DNA of 64,000 nucleotides from Shimia sp. R9_2 (GTDB lineage: Bacteria > Pseudomonadota > Alphaproteobacteria > Rhodobacterales > Rhodobacteraceae). Shown here piece after piece: positions 56,948 through 64,000 of this stretch. Both the position numbers and the translations under genes were made by a program. The notes beneath the pieces are model-generated. The model had not been told where the DNA came from and made no database searches. It saw only the letters and a list, made by a program, of their open reading frames with translations. Position 1 is the first letter of the stretch; each line of letters starts with the position of its first letter. The stretch is from NCBI RefSeq assembly GCF_017743735.1, contig NZ_JAGHRO010000004.1, positions 310,001-374,000 on the forward strand. Reading direction: 5' to 3'.

Positions 56948-58621
56948 TCAGTGTCCGCCGCTCAGCACGCCCGTGCGCACCGAGTAATCCACAGCGATCT
57001 CATATTCCGGGTCATCATCGCTATCCACCATCAGGTGGCCTGCTTTGCTCAGCAGCTCATGACAATCCCGGCTGAGGTGACGCAGCACCAGCTGCTTGCC
57101 CGCCTCTTCATACTTTGCCGCCACGGCCTCGATGGCCTGCAACGCAGATTGGTCCACCACACGGGAGCGGGCAAAATCCACGATCACATGCGCCGGATCG
57201 CTCTCGATCTCAAACAGCTCGGCAAAGCCATCCGCAGAACCAAAGAACAGCGGCCCTTCGATCTCATAGACCTTCGCACCGGGATCAGACTCGCTCTCGC
57301 GGGTGTGGGCATGGATGCGACGCGCGTTCTGCCAGCTGTAGGCCAGCGCGCTCACAATCACCCCGACAACCACCGCCACAGCGAGGTCTTCCAGCACGGT
57401 CACAACCGTCACCAGCACGATCACAAAGGCATCCATACGCGGCACGCGGCGCATGATTTTGAAGCTGTTCCAGGCAAAAGTGCCGATCACCACCATGAAC
57501 ATCACGCCCACCAGCGCGGCCAGCGGAATACGTTCAATCAGCGGGCTTGCCACCACGATGAAGGCCAGCAGAAACAGCGCCGCCGCGATGCCGGCGATCC
57601 GTGTGCGGCCACCGGATTTCACGTTGATCATCGACTGACCAATCATCGCACAACCGCCCATGCCACCAAAGAAGCCGGTCACCACATTGGCTGTCCCTTG
57701 CGCGATACATTCCTGGCTCGCGCCACCGCGCTTGCCGGTCATTTCGCCCACAAGGTTCAGGGTCAGCAGGCTCTCGATCAGGCCAATCGCCGCGAGGATC
57801 ACCGCGTAAGGCAGGATGATGTAAAGCGTTTCAAGGTTGAACGGTGCCAGCATCGCAGGTGGGTAAATGCCTTCACCTTCGCCAAACGGGATGTGGAAGC
57901 TCGGCAGACCACCGGAGATGGAAGCCATATCGCCAACGGTTGGCACGTCAATGCCAAGACCAATCACCAGGATCGCCGTGATGCCAATGCCCGCCAGCGG
58001 TGCCGGAACAATTTTGGTCAGTTTGGGCAGCCCCCAGATGATCACCATGGTCAGCGCCACCAGCCCGAGCATCATAAACAGCTGCGGCCCGGCCAGCCAC
58101 TCACCGCCACCGGCGCCATGGCCTGTGTTCACGATGGTGTCCGGATCTTTGAACTGTGTCAGCTGCGCGAGGAAAATCACGATCGCCAGACCGTTCACAA
58201 AGCCCAACATCACCGGATGCGGCACAAGGCGGATGAACTTGCCCCAATGCATCACTCCGGCAAAGACCTGCAAGATCCCCATCAGGATCACGGTCGCAAA
58301 GAGGTATTCCACGCCATGTTCGGCCACCAAGGCGACCATCACCACGGCCAACGCGCCGGTTGCACCGGAGATCATGCCCGGGCGGCCACCGATCAGCGCA
58401 GTGATCAGGCCCACAAGGAAGGCTGCATAAAGGCCCACCAGCGGGTGCACCCCTGCCACAAAGGCAAAGGCCACCGCTTCAGGCACCAGCGCCAGCGCAA
58501 CCGTCAGGCCCGAAAGCACCTCGGTCTTGATCCGGCTCGGGGTGAACCCCTCATCTTGCATGATGGAAAGGTTGGGAGGAGAAATATTCTTGGCCAGCAT
58601 GGCCAACGCCGCGCGTCTCAT
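56948..58621 (-). CDS. SulP (SLC26) family inorganic anion transporter with STAS domain
   Basis: A 557-residue transporter. Twelve to fourteen helices span about 35-420, with VALVPEAVAFAFVAGVHPLV and ISGATGALAVVMVAL typical of SulP, and a C-terminal STAS domain (about 435-540; VIVDFARSRVVDQSALQAIE). SulP members carry sulfate, bicarbonate or other anions; the sequence alone does not decide, although a marine bacterium makes bicarbonate plausible. Confidence 0.93.
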   Translation of the reverse strand: MRRAALAMLAKNISPPNLSIMQDEGFTPSRIKTEVLSGLTVALALVPEAVAFAFVAGVHPLVGLYAAFLVGLITALIGGRPGMISGATGALAVVMVALVAEHGVEYLFATVILMGILQVFAGVMHWGKFIRLVPHPVMLGFVNGLAIVIFLAQLTQFKDPDTIVNTGHGAGGGEWLAGPQLFMMLGLVALTMVIIWGLPKLTKIVPAPLAGIGITAILVIGLGIDVPTVGDMASISGGLPSFHIPFGEGEGIYPPAMLAPFNLETLYIILPYAVILAAIGLIESLLTLNLVGEMTGKRGGASQECIAQGTANVVTGFFGGMGGCAMIGQSMINVKSGGRTRIAGIAAALFLLAFIVVASPLIERIPLAALVGVMFMVVIGTFAWNSFKIMRRVPRMDAFVIVLVTVVTVLEDLAVAVVVGVIVSALAYSWQNARRIHAHTRESESDPGAKVYEIEGPLFFGSADGFAELFEIESDPAHVIVDFARSRVVDQSALQAIEAVAAKYEEAGKQLVLRHLSRDCHELLSKAGHLMVDSDDDPEYEIAVDYSVRTGVLSGGH

Positions 58622-58956
58622 ATGGCTACCTACGTCTGTCAGGGAATGTTCGCTGTTGGGGCCTCCCTAACGGGTTTGAGCCTTGCAAACAATAGCGGGC
58701 ACCTGTGGCGCAGGCTCGGGTGGGCATTTCCACAACGCTTAAGGGCACATAGGCTTGGCTCTGCTGCCAAAACCGGCATCCTCTCGGGCGCACAGCGCGG
58801 CCCTGATCACAAACTCCTGTTGTCACGTGATTGGACAATGCACGCCTTTGGGGAGAAGCTGTCGCCAGTTTCGCCCACTCACACTGCCACCACTCACGCC
58901 CCCACCACTCACGCCCCCACCACTCACGCCCTACCCGTCTTGCCAAAGGACCAACC
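58622..58956. other. 335-bp intergenic region between divergent SulP and IalB-like genes
   Basis: Should hold the promoters of both genes. Near its right end are four tandem 15-bp units (58876-58935). No other gene or RNA is evident. Confidence 0.5.
58876..58935. repeat. Four tandem 15-bp repeats
   Basis: Unit CACTCACGCCCCCAC: copies 2 and 3 (58891-58920) are identical, copies 1 and 4 diverged. The array ends 21 bases before the start codon of the secreted protein. Confidence 0.85.
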
Positions 58957-59529
58957 ATGCGCTGGCTCATCGCACTGCTTCTCGCCGCTTCCCCCCTGGC
59001 CACTTCCCCCCTGGCCGCTCAGGATCAGGACGGCAACGACCGCCCCTCCAACTGGCGCGTCACCCATCATGAGATCCACGACATCTGGAACACCATCTGT
59101 GACGAGCGCGACGAAAGCGGCACGCTCGCCCAGCGCTGCTATATCCGCCGCGTCGATGTCTTCTCCCCACACCCCAAATTTGCCGCGCAGTTCTTTTTCC
59201 TCACCCCCGGGGCTGAGAGCGGCTATGACATCGAATTTGGCATGGAACTCGGCACTTTGACCGCCCCCGGCAACTTCCGGATTGAGCGCGATCAAACCTC
59301 CGTCTGGCACACCAACCGCGTGGGCTGCCTCACCGGTGCTGGCTGCCGCTTTGATGGCGCAGCGGCCGATACGCTGGTCAAAGAAATGCGCACCGGCGGT
59401 GATCTGCGCTTCACCTTCCGCGACCGCCACGGCACCTCGCAGGATCTGACATGGCCACTCACCGGTTTTGAAGCCGCTTATACGGACTATGTCGCCCAGC
59501 TTTCTGAGCGCGGGTTGCAAACGCCTTAA
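58957..59529 (+). CDS. Secreted IalB-like protein
   Basis: A 190-residue protein with a clear signal peptide (MRWLIALLLAASPLATSPLA, cleavage near LAAQD). The mature part resembles invasion-associated locus B (IalB) proteins of alphaproteobacteria: two Cys-containing segments (TICDER ... QRCYIRRVDVF, and RVGCLTGAGCRFDG), then an E-x-x-x-G-G-x-L-R-F-T-F strand and WPLTGFEAAYTDY at the end. The role is unknown. The start at 58957 follows AAAGGA; the longer frame would translate the tandem repeats. Confidence 0.72.
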   Translation: MRWLIALLLAASPLATSPLAAQDQDGNDRPSNWRVTHHEIHDIWNTICDERDESGTLAQRCYIRRVDVFSPHPKFAAQFFFLTPGAESGYDIEFGMELGTLTAPGNFRIERDQTSVWHTNRVGCLTGAGCRFDGAAADTLVKEMRTGGDLRFTFRDRHGTSQDLTWPLTGFEAAYTDYVAQLSERGLQTP

Positions 59530-59539
59530 AGCATCCTCC

Positions 59540-59577
59540 TTAAAATCAGACATGCACGTTAAAATCTGACACGCACG
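59540..59577. repeat. Two tandem 19-bp direct repeats
   Basis: TTAAAATCAGACATGCACG is followed at once by TTAAAATCTGACACGCACG (two mismatches). The two copies are 19 bp apart, close to two helical turns. Confidence 0.8.
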
Positions 59578-59609
59578 GTCTCCACCAACGCGCAGACGGC
59601 GAAGCCGTC

Positions 59610-59666
59610 CAGCCCCCGACCCTCCCCATGGGAGGGGGCTTCAGCCCCACCCAGGGTCGCGGGCTG
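59610..59666. repeat. Interrupted inverted repeat with nested palindrome
   Basis: CAGCCCCCGACCCT (59610-59623) and AGGGTCGCGGGCTG (59653-59666) are inverted copies with one mismatch; between them CCTCCCCATGGGAGG is itself palindromic. It may end transcription of the preceding gene or be a mobile intergenic unit. Confidence 0.6.
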
Positions 59667-59841
59667 GCCTATGTGATCCGATACTGTCGTTGCAGATTTG
59701 TTGGACGGTGATCTAAACAGCGCCATGTGATGGCGCGCGCACCAAAGCCTCTGACAGAGCGGTAACACCCGCGCCTTTTCCTTGCAATTCCGCGGCCCGC
59801 CGCCCAAGACTGCCTCCAACATCTGGAACTGGGAGACAGCC

Positions 59842-60738
59842 ATGACTGAGGCCACCAAAGAGACCATGATCGCCGTGATCGGCGGCTCCGGAATTTATGA
59901 CATCGATGGGCTGGAAGACGCCAAATGGCAGGCGGTAGACAGCGCCTTCGGCACCCCGTCTGACGAAATCCTCACCGGTCGTTTGGATGGCGTCAAAATG
60001 GCATTCCTGCCGCGTCACGGCCGCGGCCATGTCCACACGCCCTCCTCGGTACCTTACCGCGCCAACATCGACGCGCTCAAACGCCTTGGCGCCACCGATG
60101 TGATCTCTGTCTCCGCCACAGGCTCTTTCCGCGAAGAGATGGCACCGGGCGATTTTGTTGTTGTGGATCAATTCATTGACCGCACTTTTGCACGTGAAAA
60201 ATCCTTCTTTGGCCCCGGTCTTGTGGCCCACGTCAGCGTTGCACACCCAACCTGCCCACGCCTCTCTGAAGCCTGTTTCACAGCGGCCAAAGACGCGGGC
60301 ATCAATGTGCACAAAGGCGGCACCTATCTCGCCATGGAAGGCCCGCAGTTCTCCACACTCGCGGAAAGCAAAATGTACCGCGAAAGCTGGGGCGCCGATG
60401 TGATCGGAATGACCAACATGCCTGAAGCCAAACTCGCCCGCGAAGCAGAGCTTTGCTATGCCTCTGTCGCCATGGTCACCGATTATGACAGCTGGCATCC
60501 CGAGCACGGCGAGGTGGATGTTTCCGAGATCATCAAGATTCTGATGGGCAACGCCGACAAAGGCCGCAACATGGTGCGCCGCCTCCCCGCCCTTCTGGGT
60601 GCCGATCGTGCGCCTTGCGAACACGGCTGTGACCGCGCGCTGGAATTTGCGATTTTGACAGCCCCGGACAAACGCGACCCGGCCATGGTCGAGAAACTCA
60701 ACGCAGTGGCCGGGCGGGTCCTCAGCCCCGTCGCTTAA
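59842..60738 (+). CDS. mtnP: S-methyl-5'-thioadenosine phosphorylase
   Basis: A 298-residue MTA phosphorylase, full length. It splits methylthioadenosine, a by-product of polyamine synthesis, to adenine and methylthioribose-1-phosphate. The N-terminal AVIGGSGIYDIDGLED phosphate loop, PRHGRGHVHTPSSVPYRANI, and YLAMEGPQFSTLAESKMYR with NMPEAKLAREAELCYA are characteristic. The start at 59842 follows GGGAGA. The adenine produced can be salvaged by the apt product encoded 2.2 kb downstream. Confidence 0.95.
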   Translation: MTEATKETMIAVIGGSGIYDIDGLEDAKWQAVDSAFGTPSDEILTGRLDGVKMAFLPRHGRGHVHTPSSVPYRANIDALKRLGATDVISVSATGSFREEMAPGDFVVVDQFIDRTFAREKSFFGPGLVAHVSVAHPTCPRLSEACFTAAKDAGINVHKGGTYLAMEGPQFSTLAESKMYRESWGADVIGMTNMPEAKLAREAELCYASVAMVTDYDSWHPEHGEVDVSEIIKILMGNADKGRNMVRRLPALLGADRAPCEHGCDRALEFAILTAPDKRDPAMVEKLNAVAGRVLSPVA

Positions 60739-60764
60739 AACACAGGGCGCTTTGTGCTATGATC

Positions 60765-60794
60765 CTCCCAATTTCAGACAAGTTATTTTGGGAG
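60765..60794 (+). promoter_or_regulatory. Hairpin covering the ribosome-binding site of the M15 peptidase gene
   Basis: CTCCCAA (60765-60771) can pair with TTGGGAG (60788-60794). The right arm is the Shine-Dalgarno sequence GGGAG, seven bases before the ATG at 60802, so the folded form would block translation. Confidence 0.45.
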
Positions 60795-60801
60795 AACGCT
60801 T

Positions 60802-61641
60802 ATGAAACAAGGCGCCATTCGCATATTGCAAGACGAATTGGATCGGGCTGGAAAGTACACCGGCCCTATCAACGGTACTCTCAACGCAGCGCTCGACAAA
60901 TCCGTCGGCGGCCTTATTGAAGCGCGCAAAAGCGACTTGAGCAAATCGCCCGACGGCTGGAGCGCGGCCCGCAAACGGGTCGCCGCCTTTCAACTGATTT
61001 GCAAAGACGCAGAGTTTGATCCAGGCCCGGCTGATGGACTCTGGGGCACCATGACAGAGTCGGCCTATTCTGACTTTCGATTTTTCAAAGAGACCGGCGA
61101 ACGCCCTCTCAGTTTCCGCGACATTGAACCGCTCAATGCCAACCCAAACGGTTGGCCAACAGACCGCTCGGGACAAGCTGAACTCTTTGACTTTTTTGAC
61201 TTCAACCCCAACAACGGCGGGCAACCGGCAACCACCTCCGTGCGAGCGCCTTGGACGCTGAAACTCGCTTGGGACCGCTCGGTCAAAACCACCAAGATTG
61301 GTTGCCACCCCAAAGTGGCCCAAAGCCTGGAAAAAGTGCTCACGAACATCGCAGAGCATTACGACGAGTCTGCGCGCGAACTTCTCGGTCTGGACATCTA
61401 TGGCGGTTGCTTGAACGTGCGCAAAAAACGCGGCGGCTCCACATGGTCGACCCATTCCTTCGCTTGCGCGATCGATTTTGATCCGGGCCGCAACAAGCTG
61501 AAATGGGGCTGGGATCGCGCCCGCCTCGCCCGCGCAGACTGCCTCGATTTCTGGCGCTTCTGGGAAGAAGAAGGCTGGCTATCTCTCGGGCGCGAGAAGA
61601 ACTTTGACTGGATGCATGTCCAAGCCATCAAACTGCCCTAA
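60802..61641 (+). CDS. Orphan endolysin-like M15 peptidase with peptidoglycan-binding repeats
   Basis: A 279-residue protein with no signal peptide. Residues about 1-40 and 58-95 look like two peptidoglycan-binding repeats (LDRAGKYTGPINGTLNAALD; DPGPADGLWGTMTESAYSDF). The C-terminal M15-type zinc peptidase has His218 and Asp225 in THSFACAIDFDP and the last ligand His272 in DWMHVQ. This is the architecture of phage endolysins (D-Ala-D-Ala or L-Ala-D-Glu endopeptidases). No phage genes are nearby, so it is either a domesticated lysin or a host enzyme exported by another route. Confidence 0.82.
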   Translation: MKQGAIRILQDELDRAGKYTGPINGTLNAALDKSVGGLIEARKSDLSKSPDGWSAARKRVAAFQLICKDAEFDPGPADGLWGTMTESAYSDFRFFKETGERPLSFRDIEPLNANPNGWPTDRSGQAELFDFFDFNPNNGGQPATTSVRAPWTLKLAWDRSVKTTKIGCHPKVAQSLEKVLTNIAEHYDESARELLGLDIYGGCLNVRKKRGGSTWSTHSFACAIDFDPGRNKLKWGWDRARLARADCLDFWRFWEEEGWLSLGREKNFDWMHVQAIKLP

Positions 61642-61668
61642 CCCCAATCTGCGCTGGACGCCGCGGAT

Positions 61669-61701
61669 GTGATGTTGTTTCTTGCCCGAACACAACATCA
61701 C
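61669..61701. promoter_or_regulatory. Perfect 10-bp dyad upstream of the LysE gene
   Basis: GTGATGTTGT (61669-61678) and ACAACATCAC (61692-61701) form a perfect inverted repeat with 13 bases between. It lacks a T run, so an operator for a dimeric regulator of the exporter is more likely than a terminator. Confidence 0.5.
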
Positions 61702-61720
61702 CCTCAAATCAGGTTGCCCC

Positions 61721-62350
61721 ATGCCCTTTGATCTCTGGCTGACCTTTGTCGCGGCCTCCACCGCGCTCTTGCTGATCCCCGGCCCCACCATCCTTCTGGT
61801 GCTGAGCTACGCGCTCACTCAAGGGCGGCAGGTGGCGGTGGCCACGGCAGCCGGTGTCGCTTTGGGCGATCTGATCGCCATGTCGGCCTCTCTCTTGGGA
61901 CTTGGCGCCATTGTACTGGCCTCCGCAACCGCCTTCACGGTGCTGAAATGGGTCGGGGCCGTCTACCTGCTGTGGCTCGGCTTCAAGATGCTGCGCAGTG
62001 CGGGCACAACCGATCTTGGCGACCTCGCCAAAAGCAGCGAGCTTCCGGCGCGCGGCGTGTTTGGCCATGCCGCCGCCGTCACTGCCCTCAACCCCAAGAG
62101 CATCGGCTTCTTCATCGCCTTTGTGCCGCAGTTCATCACGCCGACCGCGCCCATGCTGCCGCAATTCGCCATTCTGATCGTAACTTTTGTCACCCTCGCC
62201 GCGCTCAACGCGCTGGCCTATGCGCTTCTGGCAGACAAAATGCGCAGCCGCATTTCGCGCCCCGCCGTGTTACGCACTCTCACCCGCCTGGGTGGGGCAA
62301 CCCTCATGGGTATGGGCCTGCTCACGGCCACCTTGAAGCGCGCAAGCTAA
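61721..62350 (+). CDS. LysE/RhtB family amino-acid exporter
   Basis: A 209-residue protein with six hydrophobic helices and the family start FDLWLTFVAASTALLLIPGP, followed by GVALGDLIAMSASLLGLGAI and the NPKSIGFFIAFVPQFI motif. It probably exports an amino acid or related small molecule. The start at 61721 is the conserved one; the frame runs on upstream through the dyad. Confidence 0.93.
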   Translation: MPFDLWLTFVAASTALLLIPGPTILLVLSYALTQGRQVAVATAAGVALGDLIAMSASLLGLGAIVLASATAFTVLKWVGAVYLLWLGFKMLRSAGTTDLGDLAKSSELPARGVFGHAAAVTALNPKSIGFFIAFVPQFITPTAPMLPQFAILIVTFVTLAALNALAYALLADKMRSRISRPAVLRTLTRLGGATLMGMGLLTATLKRAS

Positions 62351-62386
62351 AGCACCCGGCAATAACCCCAGACGAAGCGCCCCGCC

Positions 62387-62611
62387 TTAGGCGCTGTTTT
62401 TCTTGAGAAACTTGCGGATAAACCCGCGGATCTCCCGCGCGGCGCTGGTGTCGAGCTCTTTGCACAGCTCCACGAAGGCGTCGCGCTCTTCTTTATCAAG
62501 CCGCAAAATCAGCTGACTGTCCTTCTTGGCTTTGGACTTTTCCTTGGCCTTCGCTTTTGTCTTCTTGCTCGAAGACGCAGCACCTGCCTCTGATGCACCT
62601 TGATCTGCCAC
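62387..62611 (-). CDS. Small basic ribbon-helix-helix-like protein
   Basis: A 74-residue protein. A disordered Lys/Ala/Ser N-terminus (SSSKKTKAKAKEKSKAKK) precedes a short strand and two helices (QLILRLDKEERDAFVELCKE, LDTSAAREIRGFIRKFLKK) with the layout of a ribbon-helix-helix DNA-binding fold. A palindrome CGTATATACG lies 41 bases upstream and could be its own operator. The assignment rests on pattern only. Confidence 0.65.
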   Translation of the reverse strand: MADQGASEAGAASSSKKTKAKAKEKSKAKKDSQLILRLDKEERDAFVELCKELDTSAAREIRGFIRKFLKKNSA

Positions 62612-62651
62612 CTTAACCCCCTGGTAAGGAATACCTTGATATCCTGAGAAG

Positions 62652-62661
62652 CGTATATACG
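62652..62661. promoter_or_regulatory. CGTATATACG palindrome in a shared AT-rich promoter region
   Basis: A 10-bp perfect palindrome in the 110-bp AT-rich gap between the minus-strand RHH-like gene and the plus-strand 42-aa gene, with TTAAATATAC next to it. A promoter with an operator for the RHH-like protein is a reasonable guess. Confidence 0.35.
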
Positions 62662-62721
62662 TTAAATATACATAGTCCAGAAAATTCTAAAAAGCAGAAG
62701 CAGTTAACGAAAGGACATGCG

Positions 62722-62850
62722 ATGAATCTCTACACCGCCAAAACTCTGTTGGTGAATGATCGCTTGGATTGGCACAAACCGCACGCCCGCTGGCTCACCA
62801 ACGCCATGTACCGCCTGCGCCGCTACAAAGGCTCGGCAAAACGTCAGTAA
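62722..62850 (+). CDS. 42-residue small protein
   Basis: A short frame with a good AAGGAC site six bases before the ATG. It encodes MNLYTAKTLLVNDRLDWHKP and then HARWLTNAMYRLRRYKGSAK RQ, a basic, Trp/Tyr-containing peptide with no membrane helix. It lies between the RHH-like gene and apt. I do not recognise it, but the ribosome site, position and composition favour a real small protein. Confidence 0.55.
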   Translation: MNLYTAKTLLVNDRLDWHKPHARWLTNAMYRLRRYKGSAKRQ

Positions 62851-62922
62851 CCTCCTCTTGCGAAATCTTGCGGTATTGGGCAGATGTGAGCCGTCACATA
62901 AGCACCATTTTTGAGGGACCTC

Positions 62923-63462
62923 ATGCCCAAAGCCGCCAATGTCAAAGACTACATCCGCACCATCGTGGACTTCCCCCATGAGGGCATCATGTTCCGCGAT
63001 GTCACCACGCTGTTTGCCGACCCGCGCGGCTTTCGCATGGCGATTGACCAGATGCTGCACCCCTATGCGGGCACGCGCATCGACAAGGTGGTCGGGCTTG
63101 AAGCCCGCGGCTTCATCCTCGGTGGCGCGATTGCCCACCAGCTGAGCGTCGGCTTTGTGCCGATCCGCAAAAAAGGCAAGCTGCCCGGCACCACCATCTC
63201 TCAGGATTACAAACTGGAATACGGCGAAGCGATCGTGGAAATCCACGATGACGCCATCCAGCCAGGTGAAAAGGTTCTGGTGGTGGACGATCTGCTGGCC
63301 ACCGGCGGCACCGCTGAGGCAGGCATCAAGCTGATCGAGCGTCTGGGCGGCGAAATCATCAGCTGCTCTTTCATCATCGACCTGCCCGAACTCGGCGGCC
63401 GCGAAAAGCTCGAAGCCATGGGCATGGATGTCTCCGTGCTTTGCGAGTTTGAAGGCCTCTGA
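62923..63462 (+). CDS. apt: Adenine phosphoribosyltransferase
   Basis: A 179-residue APRT that converts adenine and PRPP to AMP. It has the family elements [37 protein letters not shown], and the PRPP-binding loop [20 protein letters not shown]. The ATG at 62923 follows GAGGGACC; an in-frame TTG four codons earlier is unlikely. It complements mtnP in adenine salvage. Confidence 0.98.
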   Translation: MPKAANVKDYIRTIVDFPHEGIMFRDVTTLFADPRGFRMAIDQMLHPYAGTRIDKVVGLEARGFILGGAIAHQLSVGFVPIRKKGKLPGTTISQDYKLEYGEAIVEIHDDAIQPGEKVLVVDDLLATGGTAEAGIKLIERLGGEIISCSFIIDLPELGGREKLEAMGMDVSVLCEFEGL

Positions 63463-63503
63463 GCCCACCCAAAACGGATAGGCGGCGCGCCCTTACGTAA
63501 AGT

Positions 63504-63571
63504 GAGGGGCGCTGCCCCTGACACATCTGCGATGTGTCTACCCCGGGATATTTGGGGCAAGAGGAAACCTG
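63504..63571. repeat. Intergenic repeat family 1, copy E
   Basis: Plus-oriented copy between apt and the FAD oxidase gene: GAGGGGCGCTGCCCCTG, ACACATCTGCGATGTGT (perfect dyad) and CCCCGGGATATTTGGGG, then GAGGAAA. It is the closest match to copy A. Confidence 0.8.
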
Positions 63572-63578
63572 GCGCGCC

Positions 63579-64000
63579 CTAAAGCACCGCGCCGGGGTTC
63601 ATGATCCCGGCCGGATCCAGCGCCGCCTTGATGGCACGCATCGCCGCCAGTCGCGCGGGATCACCGTATTTCTGCAAGGCCGCGACTTTCATCCGCCCTA
63701 CCCCGTGCTCCGCGCTGAACGAGCCGCCATAGCTGTGCACGAGGTCATAGACCGCCTCACTCACGCTGTGGCGAATGTTGTCATAGTCATGCCGGTTGCC
63801 ACCTTTGGGTGGAAAGACATTGTAGTGCAAATTGCCGTCACCCAGATGGCCAAAACAGTTGATCCGGAATGGGCCAAAACTCTCAACCTTGGCATTCGCC
63901 TCCACAATGAAATCCGGCAAGGCGCTCAGCGGCAGCGAAATGTCATGGCTCGCCACTGAGCCGATCTTCTTGTTGGCAATCGGGATATGCTCCCGCAGGC
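63579..64000 (-). CDS. FAD-linked oxidase C-terminal part (D-2-hydroxyacid dehydrogenase / GlcD type), partial
   Basis: The last 140 codons of a gene that continues beyond the right edge. The visible part starts LREHIPIANKKIGSVASHDI and contains the hallmark NCFGHLGDGNLHYNVFPP (metal- and substrate-binding His residues) and FSAEHGVGRMK, ending LDPAGIMNPGAVL. This identifies the vanillyl-alcohol-oxidase-type FAD oxidases that use D-lactate, glycolate or D-2-hydroxyglutarate. The exact substrate cannot be told from this part. Confidence 0.92.
   Translation of the reverse strand, partial: LREHIPIANKKIGSVASHDISLPLSALPDFIVEANAKVESFGPFRINCFGHLGDGNLHYNVFPPKGGNRHDYDNIRHSVSEAVYDLVHSYGGSFSAEHGVGRMKVAALQKYGDPARLAAMRAIKAALDPAGIMNPGAVL

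Larger units (their letters stand above)
59530..59841. other. 312-bp intergenic region upstream of mtnP
   Basis: Contains a 19-bp direct repeat (59540-59577), a large interrupted inverted repeat (59610-59666) with a nested palindrome, and the presumed mtnP promoter. No gene is supported. Confidence 0.5.

Noticed and set aside
56951-59260. 769-codon open frame opposite the SulP transporter
   Set aside because: Low-complexity His/Arg/Gln-rich translation antisense to a well-conserved transporter; a shadow frame.
1-64000. tRNA, rRNA, CRISPR arrays, intact insertion sequences, prophage, toxin-antitoxin or defence islands
   Set aside because: Intergenic gaps were read on both strands and none of these was recognised; the M15 lysin-like gene is alone.

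Overview
The window is GC-rich chromosomal DNA from an alphaproteobacterium, almost certainly a marine Rhodobacteraceae (Roseobacter-type) species. The evidence is the canonical alphaproteobacterial division and cell-wall (dcw) cluster carrying the Rhodobacterales-specific DUF2484 genes, the bolA / dnaJ / cobS / cobT neighbourhood, the lysC-ptsP pair, a FtsZ with a very long Ala/Pro-rich linker, and dispersed intergenic repeats containing CCCCGGGATATTT. I see no rRNA, tRNA, CRISPR array, prophage or intact insertion sequence.

Layout. 1-7.6 kb: end of an unidentified gene, a small membrane protein, a 443-aa unknown, gatB, a secreted Cys-rich Sel1-repeat protein (minus), a hotdog thioesterase, a methyltransferase and a DUF4177 protein. 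7.6-14.1 kb: bolA (minus), a zinc-motif J-domain protein, a membrane class III adenylate cyclase, and cobS and cobT (aerobic cobaltochelatase, vitamin B12 synthesis) separated by a small secreted protein. 14.3-17.5 kb: aminopeptidase P, DUF427, a remnant of an ABC permease, and DUF3299. 17.5-45 kb: on the minus strand, a ClC channel, recN, bamD, lpxC and then the whole dcw cluster, which in transcription order is mraZ-rsmH-ftsL-ftsI-murE-murF-mraY / murD / ftsW-murG-murC-three small membrane genes-murB-ddl-ftsQ-ftsA-ftsZ. These genes make the peptidoglycan precursor from UDP-MurNAc to lipid II and build the divisome; lpxC and bamD add outer-membrane lipid A synthesis and protein assembly. The cluster is interrupted by one gene on the opposite strand (a HI0933-type flavoprotein) and by a terminator after mraY.

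45-64 kb: Nudix hydrolase, DUF1178, SDR, lysC, ptsP, EcsC (minus), M20 amidohydrolase (minus), GNAT (minus), flavin reductase, CatB-type acetyltransferase, AEC transporter (minus), DUF805, SulP transporter (minus), an IalB-like secreted protein, mtnP, an orphan endolysin-like M15 peptidase, a LysE exporter, a small ribbon-helix-helix-like protein (minus), a 42-aa small protein, apt (with mtnP, adenine salvage), and the 3' end of a FAD-linked oxidase running off the window.

The most interesting non-coding region is the 755-bp gap upstream of mraZ. It has an array of TGGGA direct repeats with about 10-bp phasing (MraZ-box-like), a perfect DnaA box, and a long leader with a perfect 13-bp stem-loop that looks like the UpsM leader sRNA known from Rhodobacter. 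Other candidates are a Rhodobacterales small-membrane-protein cassette inside the dcw cluster, a run of mini-hairpins between murB and ddl, and a hairpin that would hide the ribosome-binding site of the lytic M15 enzyme. Start codons were moved from the longest open frame wherever conserved N-termini or ribosome-binding sites justified it. All functions come from reading the sequence; no database search was run.
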